Positions 1 to 6,369 of a stretch of DNA of 12,311 nucleotides are shown here, piece after piece. The position numbers and the translations under genes are program-made. The stretch covers positions 1-12,311 of the forward strand of contig JAYSTY010000491.1 of the NCBI GenBank assembly GCA_043719385.1, given 5' to 3'. Source of the stretch: JAFDVL01 sp043719385 (GTDB lineage: Bacteria; Acidobacteriota; Blastocatellia; RBC074). The notes under the pieces are model-generated. The model was not told the origin of the DNA. It made no database searches and saw only the letters and a program-made list of their open reading frames with translations. Positions within the stretch are counted from its first letter, which is position 1. Every line of letters begins with the position of its first letter.

Positions 1-1011
1 GGCGCACGCGGCAAACGCGGTTCAGGCCTCGAAGAAATGTTGCGCGATTTGTTAGGGAGCGAAGCAGCGGCGGTCGTCAACAATTGTGCGGCGGCGGTGT
101 ATTTGACGCTCAACACGCTGGCAGAAGGCGGCGAAGTACTGGTTTCACGCGGCGAATTAATTGAAATCGGCGGCTCATTTCGTTTGCCCGATGTGATCGC
201 CAAATCCGGCGCACGCATTCGTGAAGTCGGCGCCACCAATCGCACGCGGCTTAGTGATTTTGCCAATGCCATTAACGAAAACACGAAAATAATTTTGCGC
301 TCACATCCATCGAATTACCGCATCGTGGGTTTCACCGAACGCCCGGCGCTGGATGATTTGGCAAAGCTGGCACGCGAACACAACCTGCCGTTATTTGAAG
401 ATTTGGGCAGCGGCGTTTTGCTTGACCTGACCGCGATTGGCGTGCGCGATGAACCGACGGTGCAGCACTCAATCAAATCAGGAGTTCCGCTGGTGGCATT
501 CAGTGGAGACAAATTATTGGGCGGCCCCCAGGCCGGGATTATTCTGGGTGAAAAAGAATTGATCGCCCACATCAAACGCAATCCGATGATGCGGGCTTTT
601 CGCGTGGACAAAATGATTTTCGCGGCGCTCGAAGCTACGCTGGCGGCTTATGCCAATGGTCAGGCTTTGACAGAATTGCCTGTGCTTGCGGCGTTGCATA
701 CAACCAAAGACGAAATCGCACGGCGGGCGCGCGCCTTTGTGCAACGGGCGCGAAAATTAAATTCGACCCTGACCTATAAATTAATTGATGGTGATTCCGT
801 CGTCGGTGGCGGCTCTGCACCAGAGGCAGCGCTGCCCACAAAACTCATCAGCATCACCTGCACGAGCGCGTCTGAACTGGAAGAAAAATTACGTCGTAAT
901 TCCCCGCCAATTATCGCCCGCATTGTGGATAATTGTTTGCTGCTTGATTTGCGCACGGTCAGTAAAATTGAAGAAAAAGAAATCCTCGCCGCGCTTGCAC
1001 AAACGCATTAA
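1..1011 (+). CDS. selA: L-seryl-tRNA(Sec) selenium transferase, 5'-truncated by window edge
   Basis: This PLP enzyme converts seryl-tRNA(Sec) to selenocysteinyl-tRNA(Sec) using selenophosphate in the cytoplasm. The frame is open from base 1, so the true start lies outside; 336 residues are visible. The pattern SGDKLLGGPQAG is the SelA PLP-lysine site, with the lysine at 511-513. About 165 residues follow it, close to what I recall for E. coli SelA (K295 of 463), so the C-terminus is complete and roughly 125 N-terminal residues are missing. Other SelA-like stretches are the GELIEIGGSFRLPDV and RSHPSNYRI regions. The gene ends in TAA, 17 bp before the convergent stop of the DUF2891 gene. Its presence implies that the organism makes selenoproteins; selB would be expected nearby but is not in the window. 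The family call is very secure. Confidence 0.95.
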   Translation, partial: GARGKRGSGLEEMLRDLLGSEAAAVVNNCAAAVYLTLNTLAEGGEVLVSRGELIEIGGSFRLPDVIAKSGARIREVGATNRTRLSDFANAINENTKIILRSHPSNYRIVGFTERPALDDLAKLAREHNLPLFEDLGSGVLLDLTAIGVRDEPTVQHSIKSGVPLVAFSGDKLLGGPQAGIILGEKELIAHIKRNPMMRAFRVDKMIFAALEATLAAYANGQALTELPVLAALHTTKDEIARRARAFVQRARKLNSTLTYKLIDGDSVVGGGSAPEAALPTKLISITCTSASELEEKLRRNSPPIIARIVDNCLLLDLRTVSKIEEKEILAALAQTH

Positions 1012-1028
1012 CAGGATTGCTGGCAGTT

Positions 1029-2123
1029 TTATTCAGGCTTTGCCGCCGCAAGCAAATATACCGCAAACGACGCCAGCCAATGCTCGCCTTCATAATTTCC
1101 GCTCGTAATATTTGGCAATGCAGCTTGTGCATGTGCCGCTGCCGCTTTCACTAAAATTTTCTGTGCCGGGTCATTTTTCGGGAGCGCAGCAGCAATGCTT
1201 CGCATACACCACGCACGACTTAAATTCAGTCCATCCAAATGCACAATTTTTGGATCAGTGCGATCAGCCACGATGGCAGGCGTGAGCAATGATTTTGGTT
1301 CGCCTTTGGCAACGCTCGGCAAAAAATCAGCAAACCATTTTTTGAATTCAGCAGGCTTCAGCACACGCCGCATTAAATCCGCTTCCATCAAACTTGCAGA
1401 AAAAAAATCTTCGCCGCCCGGCTCCCACGCTGCCGGATAATTTTTGTCGTTGCCGTAATACGTGCGACTGCGTTTGACAATAATTTCCGCCAATTTTTTA
1501 TCGCCGAGTGTATTCGCGTAATCCAGCGCAAACGCTAAGCCAAACGCCGTATTCGGATGCACACCCGTGCGAATTGGATAGGTTTGTTTCGGCAAAAAAC
1601 TTACATATTTTGTCGCAAACGCTTCCGCGAGGGGCTGCAAATTTGCCGCCCATTTTTTGCTGTCTGAATCATTCCAGCCGTGCAATTCTTCCGCCAATTT
1701 CAGCAGCCAGGCCCAACCGTATGTGCGCTCAAACGATTGGCGACTGGCTTGTTTGAGGTAAACAAGTTCGCCGCTAATATTTTCGGCAGATAAGTTTTCA
1801 TTGAGCGCCGCACGAATTTCTTTCGCTTCCGGCAAATTCGGAAATATCTTGAGCAAACGCACCAGCATCCAATGTCCATGCACTGACGAATGCCAATCAA
1901 AGCAACCATAAAACGACGGATGCAAAGTTTTTGGGCTAAGCACTTCACCGCCATCATTCATCACATGATCAAGCTTGTTGGGATATTCTTTGCGCACGCA
2001 TTTCAGCGGCAATTTCGCCAGGCTGGACGCCTGCGCCTGCGAAAGAGAAAGCGAATCATTTGATTGAGCCATAGCAAAAACAGGAAGTAATAAACCAACA
2101 ATAAGAGTGCAAAATCTGAGCAT
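1029..2123 (-). CDS. DUF2891 family exported protein
   Basis: Unknown enzymatic role; the family (DUF2891) has no established function that I know of. The protein is 364 residues from the chosen ATG at 2123. That start is preferred over a TTG seven codons upstream because a Shine-Dalgarno-like GAAAGGA lies about 7 bases before it and because it gives a compact signal peptide: hydrophobic LIVGLLLPVFAMA, with likely cleavage before QSNDS. The body shows the family-typical FYGCFDWHSSVHGHW stretch near mature residue 70, rich in Trp and His, then an all-alpha, Ala/Leu-rich domain recalling alpha/alpha-barrel proteins. It should act in the periplasm or outside the cell. It is convergent with selA (17 bp apart) and divergent from folA (84 bp between start codons), so it is probably a single-gene transcript. 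Confidence 0.85.
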   Translation of the reverse strand: MLRFCTLIVGLLLPVFAMAQSNDSLSLSQAQASSLAKLPLKCVRKEYPNKLDHVMNDGGEVLSPKTLHPSFYGCFDWHSSVHGHWMLVRLLKIFPNLPEAKEIRAALNENLSAENISGELVYLKQASRQSFERTYGWAWLLKLAEELHGWNDSDSKKWAANLQPLAEAFATKYVSFLPKQTYPIRTGVHPNTAFGLAFALDYANTLGDKKLAEIIVKRSRTYYGNDKNYPAAWEPGGEDFFSASLMEADLMRRVLKPAEFKKWFADFLPSVAKGEPKSLLTPAIVADRTDPKIVHLDGLNLSRAWCMRSIAAALPKNDPAQKILVKAAAAHAQAALPNITSGNYEGEHWLASFAVYLLAAAKPE

Positions 2124-2172
2124 CAATTTTTCCTTTCGCCGCAAAATGGTAAACTAATGCGGTGCAACACTA

Positions 2173-2207
2173 ACTATCAATTATCACTTGTTAATTATCA
2201 ACTACGC
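2173..2207 (+). repeat. Five 7-base units abutting the folA start codon
   Basis: The bases divide into ACTATCA, ATTATCA, CTTGTTA, ATTATCA and ACTACGC, the last ending directly at the ATG of folA. Two units are identical and the first differs by one base. The run occupies the place of the folA ribosome binding site and extends the reading frame upstream artificially. It may be a short tandemly repeated sequence of the kind known between genes in several phyla. Function unknown. Confidence 0.5.
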
Positions 2208-2735
2208 ATGCTTATTTCCATCATCGCAGCAATGGGGCGCAATCGCGCTATTGGATACAAAAACACTTTGCCGTGGCGCTTGCCCGCGGATTTGCAACGC
2301 TTCAAACAACTGACGCTGGGGCATCATATTTTGATGGGGCGCAAAACATACGAGAGCATCGGACGCCCATTGCCCGGACGCACCTCCATCATCATCACAC
2401 GACAATCAGATTTTCAGGCGGAGGGGTGCTTGATCGTGCATTCATTGGGCGAAGCAATTGATTTGGCAAAATCACGCGGCGAACAGAAAGCTTTCGTTAT
2501 CGGTGGCGCAGAAATTTACGCGCAGGCTTTATCTGTTGCAGCTCGAATGTATTTGACGATGGTGGAGGCTGAACCGAAAGCAGATGCTTTCTTTCCTGAG
2601 TTTGATGAAAATTTGTGGGAGAAAATAGATGAAAAATTCGCTTTGGCTGATGAGAAAAACCTGTACGCCGCTGAATACTTTTTGCTGACGCGACTTCACA
2701 CAGATAAAGATTCGCCTGCAAGTAATCGTGAGTGA
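2208..2735 (+). CDS. folA: Dihydrofolate reductase
   Basis: Reduces dihydrofolate to tetrahydrofolate with NADPH in the cytoplasm, supplying one-carbon metabolism. From ATG 2208 the protein is 175 residues and begins MLISIIAAMGRNRAIG, as chromosomal enzymes do. An in-frame ATG at 2157 would add 17 residues encoded by repeat DNA and is rejected. Seen motifs: LPWRLPADL with the catalytic acid equivalent to E. coli Asp27, MGRKTYESIGRPLPGR for NADPH and substrate binding, and VIGGAEIYAQAL near residue 100. No clear Shine-Dalgarno sequence precedes the start. The family usually ends soon after the last beta strand (here YFLLTRL), at about 160-165 residues. The final 12 residues here are read from DNA that is also the 3' end of the methyltransferase gene on the other strand, so the C-terminal tail is probably acquired. 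No thyA is adjacent. Confidence 0.95.
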   Translation: MLISIIAAMGRNRAIGYKNTLPWRLPADLQRFKQLTLGHHILMGRKTYESIGRPLPGRTSIIITRQSDFQAEGCLIVHSLGEAIDLAKSRGEQKAFVIGGAEIYAQALSVAARMYLTMVEAEPKADAFFPEFDENLWEKIDEKFALADEKNLYAAEYFLLTRLHTDKDSPASNRE

Positions 2736-3703
2736 ACTTTCCTTATCTTTTCTTCAGATGTACCTTTTGCTAAGAATCGAAATGATGAAGCTGCCAAATA
2801 TTCTCGACTCTCGTCAAATGCTAACCATCTTCTAGCTGCGCCTTCCGCTGCATAACCTGTAGTATTTGACCCCGCAAAAATATCAACCACGAGGTCACCT
2901 GGCTCCGTCAAAAACTTAATAAAAAATTCGGGCAGTTTAGCTGGAAATCTGGCAGGATGCGGTTTAACTCCAATGGATTTGCAACCGCTCAGGTAACTGC
3001 CATTCGATTCTGTGTTGGGAATTTCCAACAAGTTAGAAGGAATCGCCCCACCATTATTTTTGCCGAAGCTCTTGCTAATATCGTGACCTGAAGGACGCTT
3101 CTTAGGTCGATAAAAGTCATCAGGGTTTTCCAAAAGTTTTTTCATGCGCAAACTATATTCAGTTAAAACATTGGTTATGTTCGCTTTTGGCCAGGCTGTC
3201 TTACTTAACCACCAAATCGTATTAACTGAATCTTTCGCTCTTAGTTTTCGTTTATTGACCCATTCAATCGGGCTTGGCAGCTTGGACGGATTGTGCCAAT
3301 AAAAATCTTCTGCAAGGTGAAAGCCAACTGCATCGCAAAGGCGAAGTAAGACGCGAAAATTATAGAGACTACGAACCGGAGTGCCTTTTTGATAAGCACC
3401 GCCTAAATCAAGGACAAAACTTCCATCCGGTTTCAGCTTCTGATGCACAATCCGCGCAAACCCCTCTAACCAATCAACGTAATCATCCTGAGTTTGATTG
3501 CCGTACTCTTTCTGTCGCTGGAGCGCGAAAGGAGGACTGGTCATTACCAGATTAATACTTTCGTCAGGTAATAATGATAAAAGCTGCTTTGAATCTCCCT
3601 GATATGTTCCACCTAGAGCTGTCGTGTAAACAGGTATTGTCTTTGCCGTTACCAGGGATGTAGCGTGAGAGAAAAGAGGTTGCATAATTGTTGCTGCCTG
3701 CAT
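2696..3703 (-). CDS. PvuII-type N4-cytosine DNA methyltransferase
   Basis: Modification partner of the restriction module; predicted to methylate the inner cytosine of CAGCTG at N4 using S-adenosylmethionine. The 335-residue protein has beta-class motif order: catalytic TSPPF at residues 55-59, the target recognition region in the middle (around KLPSPIEWVNKRK and RPSGHDISKSFGKNNGG), then the AdoMet-binding motif VDIFAGSNTTG at 273-283. From memory, M.PvuII (about 336 aa) is nearly superimposable, including SPPFALQR and HPARFPAKLPEFFI. ATG 3703 is chosen because a consensus promoter would start transcription about two bases upstream, giving a nearly leaderless message; ATG 3685 is the alternative. 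It is divergent from the controller gene, with 55 bp between start codons. The 3' end overlaps folA by 40 bp, tail to tail. Part of the gene is strongly A+T-rich (19 G/C in 3121-3180). Confidence 0.95.
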   Translation of the reverse strand: MQAATIMQPLFSHATSLVTAKTIPVYTTALGGTYQGDSKQLLSLLPDESINLVMTSPPFALQRQKEYGNQTQDDYVDWLEGFARIVHQKLKPDGSFVLDLGGAYQKGTPVRSLYNFRVLLRLCDAVGFHLAEDFYWHNPSKLPSPIEWVNKRKLRAKDSVNTIWWLSKTAWPKANITNVLTEYSLRMKKLLENPDDFYRPKKRPSGHDISKSFGKNNGGAIPSNLLEIPNTESNGSYLSGCKSIGVKPHPARFPAKLPEFFIKFLTEPGDLVVDIFAGSNTTGYAAEGAARRWLAFDESREYLAASSFRFLAKGTSEEKIRKVHSRLLAGESLSV

Positions 3704-3710
3704 AAATGAT

Positions 3711-3738
3711 ACTTATAGTCTGTAGATATAAAGTTGTC
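3711..3738. promoter_or_regulatory. C-box operator of the restriction-modification system
   Basis: The left box contains ACTTATAGTC (3711-3720), the characteristic C-protein half-site arrangement ACT-n3-AGT. A weaker right box, GATATAAAGT, ends at 3734. The two AGT triplets are 15 bp apart, the same spacing I recall for the Esp1396I-type controller operators, with TGTA between the boxes. The site lies between the divergent methyltransferase and controller genes and overlaps promoter elements of both. By analogy, the controller dimer fills the left box first and activates its own operon, then the right box to repress it. Sequence match is seen; the regulatory behaviour is inferred. Confidence 0.8.
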
Positions 3739-3740
3739 AA
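3712..3740 (-). promoter_or_regulatory. Methyltransferase promoter
   Basis: On the minus strand there is a perfect -35 TTGACA (3740-3735), a 17-base spacer and a -10 TATAAG (3717-3712). Transcription would start near 3705, two bases before the ATG at 3703. The -10 lies inside the left C-box and the -35 at the edge of the right one, so controller binding should shut this promoter off after early, unrestrained expression. Confidence 0.7.
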
Positions 3741-3751
3741 TTCGCTATTCA
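3723..3751 (+). promoter_or_regulatory. Controller/endonuclease promoter, weak
   Basis: A poor -35 (TAGATA, 3723-3728), 17-base spacer and poor -10 (TATTCA, 3746-3751) point to a start at about 3758-3759, the GTG of the controller gene. The weak match to consensus and the overlap with the right C-box fit an activator-dependent, leaderless transcript as described for related controller genes. The assignment is inferred from spacing and would change if the true start is elsewhere. Confidence 0.45.
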
Positions 3752-3758
3752 TTGCCGC

Positions 3759-3986
3759 GTGAAAAAGCCTAAAACAAGTGCCCGAAATACGTTTGCGCAG
3801 AACCTTCGTGAAGCGCGTAAAGCCAAGGGACTTTCGCAGGAAGACCTGGCGGAACTCGCCGATTTACACCGCACCTACATTGGATCGGTCGAACGCGGTG
3901 AACGTAATATTTCCATAGATAACATGGAGCGACTCGCCATCTCACTTGATACAACAATCCAAGCTTTACTAGAAGGAGATCGCTAA
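3759..3986 (+). CDS. Controller (C) protein, XRE-family regulator
   Basis: Small DNA-binding regulator that times endonuclease expression after entry into a new host. The 75-residue protein is all helix-turn-helix: helix 2 around SQEDLAEL (26-33), recognition helix around HRTYIGSVE (37-45), followed by RGERN and a C-terminal helix for dimerisation. Length and layout match C proteins of PvuII-type systems. The start is GTG with no Shine-Dalgarno sequence, consistent with a leaderless message. The TAA stop overlaps the ATG of the endonuclease by one base, so the two are translationally coupled. An ordinary XRE repressor would look alike; the role is set by position, between a divergent methyltransferase and an endonuclease, and by the C-boxes upstream. 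Confidence 0.92.
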   Translation: MKKPKTSARNTFAQNLREARKAKGLSQEDLAELADLHRTYIGSVERGERNISIDNMERLAISLDTTIQALLEGDR

Positions 3987-4477
3987 TGCAAGCGCACCCA
4001 GACAAGGTTCTCCTCGATGAACTGTTTCCGGCTATTTATCTCTATCAGGAACTAGCTTCAAAACATGGCATTGGAGACATCTTTCAGGATAATGGTGGTA
4101 AACTTTTGCAAGTCTTGCTGATGACAGGCTTGCAAGTAATTGGAGGGCGTGAAGGCAATGATGCGAAAGATGAGGCAGGGAACGAGTATGAGTTGAAATC
4201 TGTCAATGCGTTATTGACCAAAAGTTTCTCGACGCATCATCATATGAATCCAACCATCATAGCCAAATACAGGAAAGTAGGTTGGATTTTTGCTATTTAC
4301 AAAGGCATTGAGTTACAAGCCATCTATCAACTCAAACCAGCACAGTTAGAGGTTTATTTTTCCAAATGGGAGAATAAATGGCACGATGATGGTGGTAAAG
4401 ACATCAACAATCCTAAAATTCCGCTCAAGTTTGTCGTCGAGCAAGGCGATTGCTTTTACGATTCACAAAAAATCTGA
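3986..4477 (+). CDS. PvuII-like type II restriction endonuclease
   Basis: Homodimeric nuclease predicted to cut CAGCTG to blunt ends in unmethylated DNA. It is 163 residues, against 157 for R.PvuII. The PD-(D/E)xK core is visible: D59, then E69-L-K71 within NEYELKS, equivalent to D58, E68 and K70 of R.PvuII, and DIFQDNGGKLLQVLL supplies the conserved D35. The specificity segment STHHHMNP (82-89) keeps three consecutive histidines, and KDINNPKIP (138-146) keeps the two asparagines that I recall contacting bases in the PvuII complex. AAGGAG at 3973-3978, inside the controller gene, is a strong ribosome binding site 7 bases before the ATG. Its stop is 2 bp from the convergent DUF1501 stop. The extra C-terminal residues CFYDSQKI differ from R.PvuII. 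Recognition of CAGCTG is inferred, not shown. Confidence 0.95.
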   Translation: MQAHPDKVLLDELFPAIYLYQELASKHGIGDIFQDNGGKLLQVLLMTGLQVIGGREGNDAKDEAGNEYELKSVNALLTKSFSTHHHMNPTIIAKYRKVGWIFAIYKGIELQAIYQLKPAQLEVYFSKWENKWHDDGGKDINNPKIPLKFVVEQGDCFYDSQKI

Positions 4478-4479
4478 CC

Positions 4480-5850
4480 TCAAGCTAAAATCGCCTTCAC
4501 CACATTGCCATGCACATCGGTCAAACGATAATCGCGTCCGCCGTGACGAAACGTCAGCTTCGTATGATCGAAGCCCAAGCAATGCAAAATCGTCGCGTGA
4601 AAGTCATGCACGTGGCATTCGTTTTCGGCGACTTTGAAACCATATTCATCGCTCTTGCCGTACACCATTCCGCCTTTGATGCCGCCGCCTGCCAGCCACG
4701 ATGAAAACACCGAATTAAAATGTCCGCGTCCGTAATCGCCTTCCTGCGTGGGCGAGCGGCCAAATTCTGTCGTGAACACCACCAGCGTTTCATCCAGCAT
4801 GCCGCGTGATTTCAGGTCTTTTAATAATCCGGCTACGGGCTGGTCAACGTTGCGGGCGAGCGGTTCGTGCGTTTTCATATCCCCGTGCGCATCCCAGTTT
4901 TTGGAAGCGCCGACATCAATTAATTCGATGAAGCGCACGCCGCGTTCTGCCATCCGTCGCGCCACGAGCGCTTGCCAACCAAACCCCGTAGTCTGTCCGC
5001 GCTCCAATCCGTACAACTTCAACGTCGCGTCGGTTTCTTTCGACAAGTCCAAAACTTCTGGCATTTCGCGTTGCATTCCAAAGGCGGTTTCATACGTTTT
5101 AATGCGCCCGGCTAATTGCGGATCAGCGTCGCGGGTTGCCAGATGCCGTTTATTGAAACGGTCGAGCAAGCTCAATTCTGATTGCTGAATTTCGGGCGAA
5201 GGCGAGCGGCGATTGAGATTGGCTACGGGTTCATTGCCTGCGACTACGCGTGTGCCCTGATGCGCGGCGGGCAGAAAATCGGAATCCCAAACCTGCGCTC
5301 CGGCGTAAGGCAATTGCGGCGCGAGCGCCACGAACGAAGGTAAGTTTTGATTCACTGTACCAAGTCCATAACTCACCCAGGAGCCGAGGCTCGGACGCTT
5401 GAATGTGACCGAACCTGTATGAATTCCCAGCGTCGCCTGAAAGTGATCGTTGTGATCGCCGCGCATCGAATTCACGATGCAAATGTCATCCGCCATGTCT
5501 CCGATATGCGGAAATAAATCGCTGACATACGCGCCGGATTTACCACGCGGTTTGAATTCCCACAGCGGCAGGCCGAGCTTGCGCTTGCCCTGATACAACA
5601 CGTTATTTTTCGCGTCGGCGATGAGCTTGGGTTTGTAGTCAAACGAGTCCACGTGCGAGCAACCGCCGGGCAGGTAAATAAAAATCACGCGTTTCGCCTT
5701 GCCGGGAAAATGCGGTGCTTTGGGCGCCAGCGGATTGTCTTCACCGCGTGCTTCAGTGTTGAGCAAGTGCGAGAAAACGGCGGGCATTAGGATTGAACCA
5801 CTGAATAGTGAGCGGATCATTTGGCGACGGGAAAGATTTTGATTAGTCAT
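4480..5850 (-). CDS. DUF1501 protein with Tat signal
   Basis: Exported protein of the DUF1501 family, which has an alkaline-phosphatase/sulfatase-like fold; the substrate is unknown. ATG 5850 gives 456 residues beginning MTNQNLSRRQMIRSLF, a twin-arginine signal (SRRQMIR) followed by a hydrophobic stretch. An upstream start at 5916 would read through the repeat and is rejected. Family marks: YLPGGCSHVDSFDYKP at about 59-74, usually GG-S-D-TFD-KP, with the Cys unusual; TTEFGRSPT; GRGHFNSVFSSWLAGGG; and the typical ending LTFRHGGRDYRLTDVHGNVV. Proteins of this family are normally encoded beside PSD1 cytochrome proteins, and one lies upstream here with the GxxExxY cassette between. No Shine-Dalgarno sequence precedes the ATG: the inverted repeat ends 6 bp before the start codon. 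Confidence 0.93.
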   Translation of the reverse strand: MTNQNLSRRQMIRSLFSGSILMPAVFSHLLNTEARGEDNPLAPKAPHFPGKAKRVIFIYLPGGCSHVDSFDYKPKLIADAKNNVLYQGKRKLGLPLWEFKPRGKSGAYVSDLFPHIGDMADDICIVNSMRGDHNDHFQATLGIHTGSVTFKRPSLGSWVSYGLGTVNQNLPSFVALAPQLPYAGAQVWDSDFLPAAHQGTRVVAGNEPVANLNRRSPSPEIQQSELSLLDRFNKRHLATRDADPQLAGRIKTYETAFGMQREMPEVLDLSKETDATLKLYGLERGQTTGFGWQALVARRMAERGVRFIELIDVGASKNWDAHGDMKTHEPLARNVDQPVAGLLKDLKSRGMLDETLVVFTTEFGRSPTQEGDYGRGHFNSVFSSWLAGGGIKGGMVYGKSDEYGFKVAENECHVHDFHATILHCLGFDHTKLTFRHGGRDYRLTDVHGNVVKAILA

Positions 5851-5856
5851 AAATTT

Positions 5857-5898
5857 AATAGAACGCGGATGACGCAGATTTGGCAGATTTACGCAGAT
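5857..5898 (+). repeat. Left 42-bp inverted repeat of the GxxExxY cassette
   Basis: It begins AATAGAACGCGGATGAC and continues with related short units around GCRGATT. It matches the reverse complement of 6326-6367 at 36 of 42 positions by hand alignment. It ends 6 bp from the DUF1501 start codon. Confidence 0.85.
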
Positions 5899-5918
5899 CA
5901 TATCTGACCCTGCCAATT

Positions 5919-6317
5919 TTATTTAGTTGCAAGAGCTTTGCGTTTATTAGAAAAAACTTTGCGCTTAAATTCTGGTTTATGCCCAAAATGCAAAAGCAGG
6001 CCTACTTCAACTTCTGTAGCACGAAGATAGTTTTGTAATTGGGCTTCGTGCGAATAGTGGAGTGCTTCCACTGCTTTTAATTCTAATATCACCGTTCCTT
6101 CAATCAACAGGTCAGCAAAATATTCGCCAACCGGGTGTTGACCATAAAAAACTTTTATCGGCTTTTGTTGCTCTACCAGCAACCCCATTGCAAGCAACTC
6201 TATCAGTAAGGCATTTTCGTAAACCTTTTCCAAAAAACCATAACCGAGTGCATTGTAAACCTTGTAATAAGCCTTGATTATTTTATCCGTCAAATCTGTA
6301 TGCAATAGCTCATCCAT
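5919..6317 (-). CDS. GxxExxY protein, PD-(D/E)xK nuclease-like
   Basis: A 132-residue member of the GxxExxY family; biological role unknown. The naming motif is at residues 27-33 (GFLEKVY), within ALGYGFLEKVYENALLIEL. Features of a PD-(D/E)xK nuclease fold follow: D69 in FADLLIE, E79-L-K81 in VILELKAVE, and Q93 with NYL in the helix after it. The C-terminus is basic (KPEFKRKVFSNKRK). Length is normal for the family, so it appears intact. ATG 6317 is the only sensible start; no Shine-Dalgarno sequence is visible, and the right inverted repeat ends 8 bp upstream. It is co-oriented with PSD1 (upstream) and DUF1501 (downstream) and would be transcribed with them. DNA cleavage activity is inferred from fold only. 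Confidence 0.9.
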   Translation of the reverse strand: MDELLHTDLTDKIIKAYYKVYNALGYGFLEKVYENALLIELLAMGLLVEQQKPIKVFYGQHPVGEYFADLLIEGTVILELKAVEALHYSHEAQLQNYLRATEVEVGLLLHFGHKPEFKRKVFSNKRKALATK

Positions 6318-6325
6318 AATAAAAA

Positions 6326-6367
6326 ATCCGCTTTAATCCGCCTAATCTGTGTCATCCGCGTTCTATT
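6326..6367 (-). repeat. Right 42-bp inverted repeat of the GxxExxY cassette
   Basis: Read on the minus strand it starts AATAGAACGCGGATGAC, identical to the left copy for 17 bases, then diverges at six scattered positions. It lies 2 bp beyond the PSD1 stop codon. In the operon mRNA the two copies could pair, looping out the GxxExxY gene. Confidence 0.85.
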
Positions 6368-6369
6368 TT

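Larger units (their letters stand above)
5857..6367. mobile_element. Putative GxxExxY cassette with terminal inverted repeats
   Basis: A 511-bp segment with 42-bp imperfect inverted repeats at its ends and one gene inside. It fills nearly all of the space between the PSD1 stop (6370-6372) and the DUF1501 ATG (5848-5850), leaving 2 and 6 bp. PSD1 and DUF1501 genes are usually direct neighbours, so the segment looks inserted. No transposase and no target-site duplication are evident. It might be a non-autonomous element or a repeat pair accumulated around the gene. That it moves is an inference. Confidence 0.5.

Noticed and set aside
2157..2207. Upstream ATG extending DHFR by 17 residues
   Set aside because: The added residues come from the 7-base repeat run and no DHFR has such an extension; the family start MLISIIAAMG is at 2208.
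3274..3555. 93-residue open frame on + within the methyltransferase
   Set aside because: It is antisense to the conserved catalytic region of the methyltransferase, without a ribosome binding site or domain.
3759..3986. Prophage-type repressor as identity for the XRE protein
   Set aside because: No phage gene is present, and the one-base overlap with a PvuII-like endonuclease plus C-boxes identifies it as a controller.
5851..5916. Longer DUF1501 start at 5916
   Set aside because: It would translate the inverted repeat and put 22 extra residues ahead of the twin-arginine signal.
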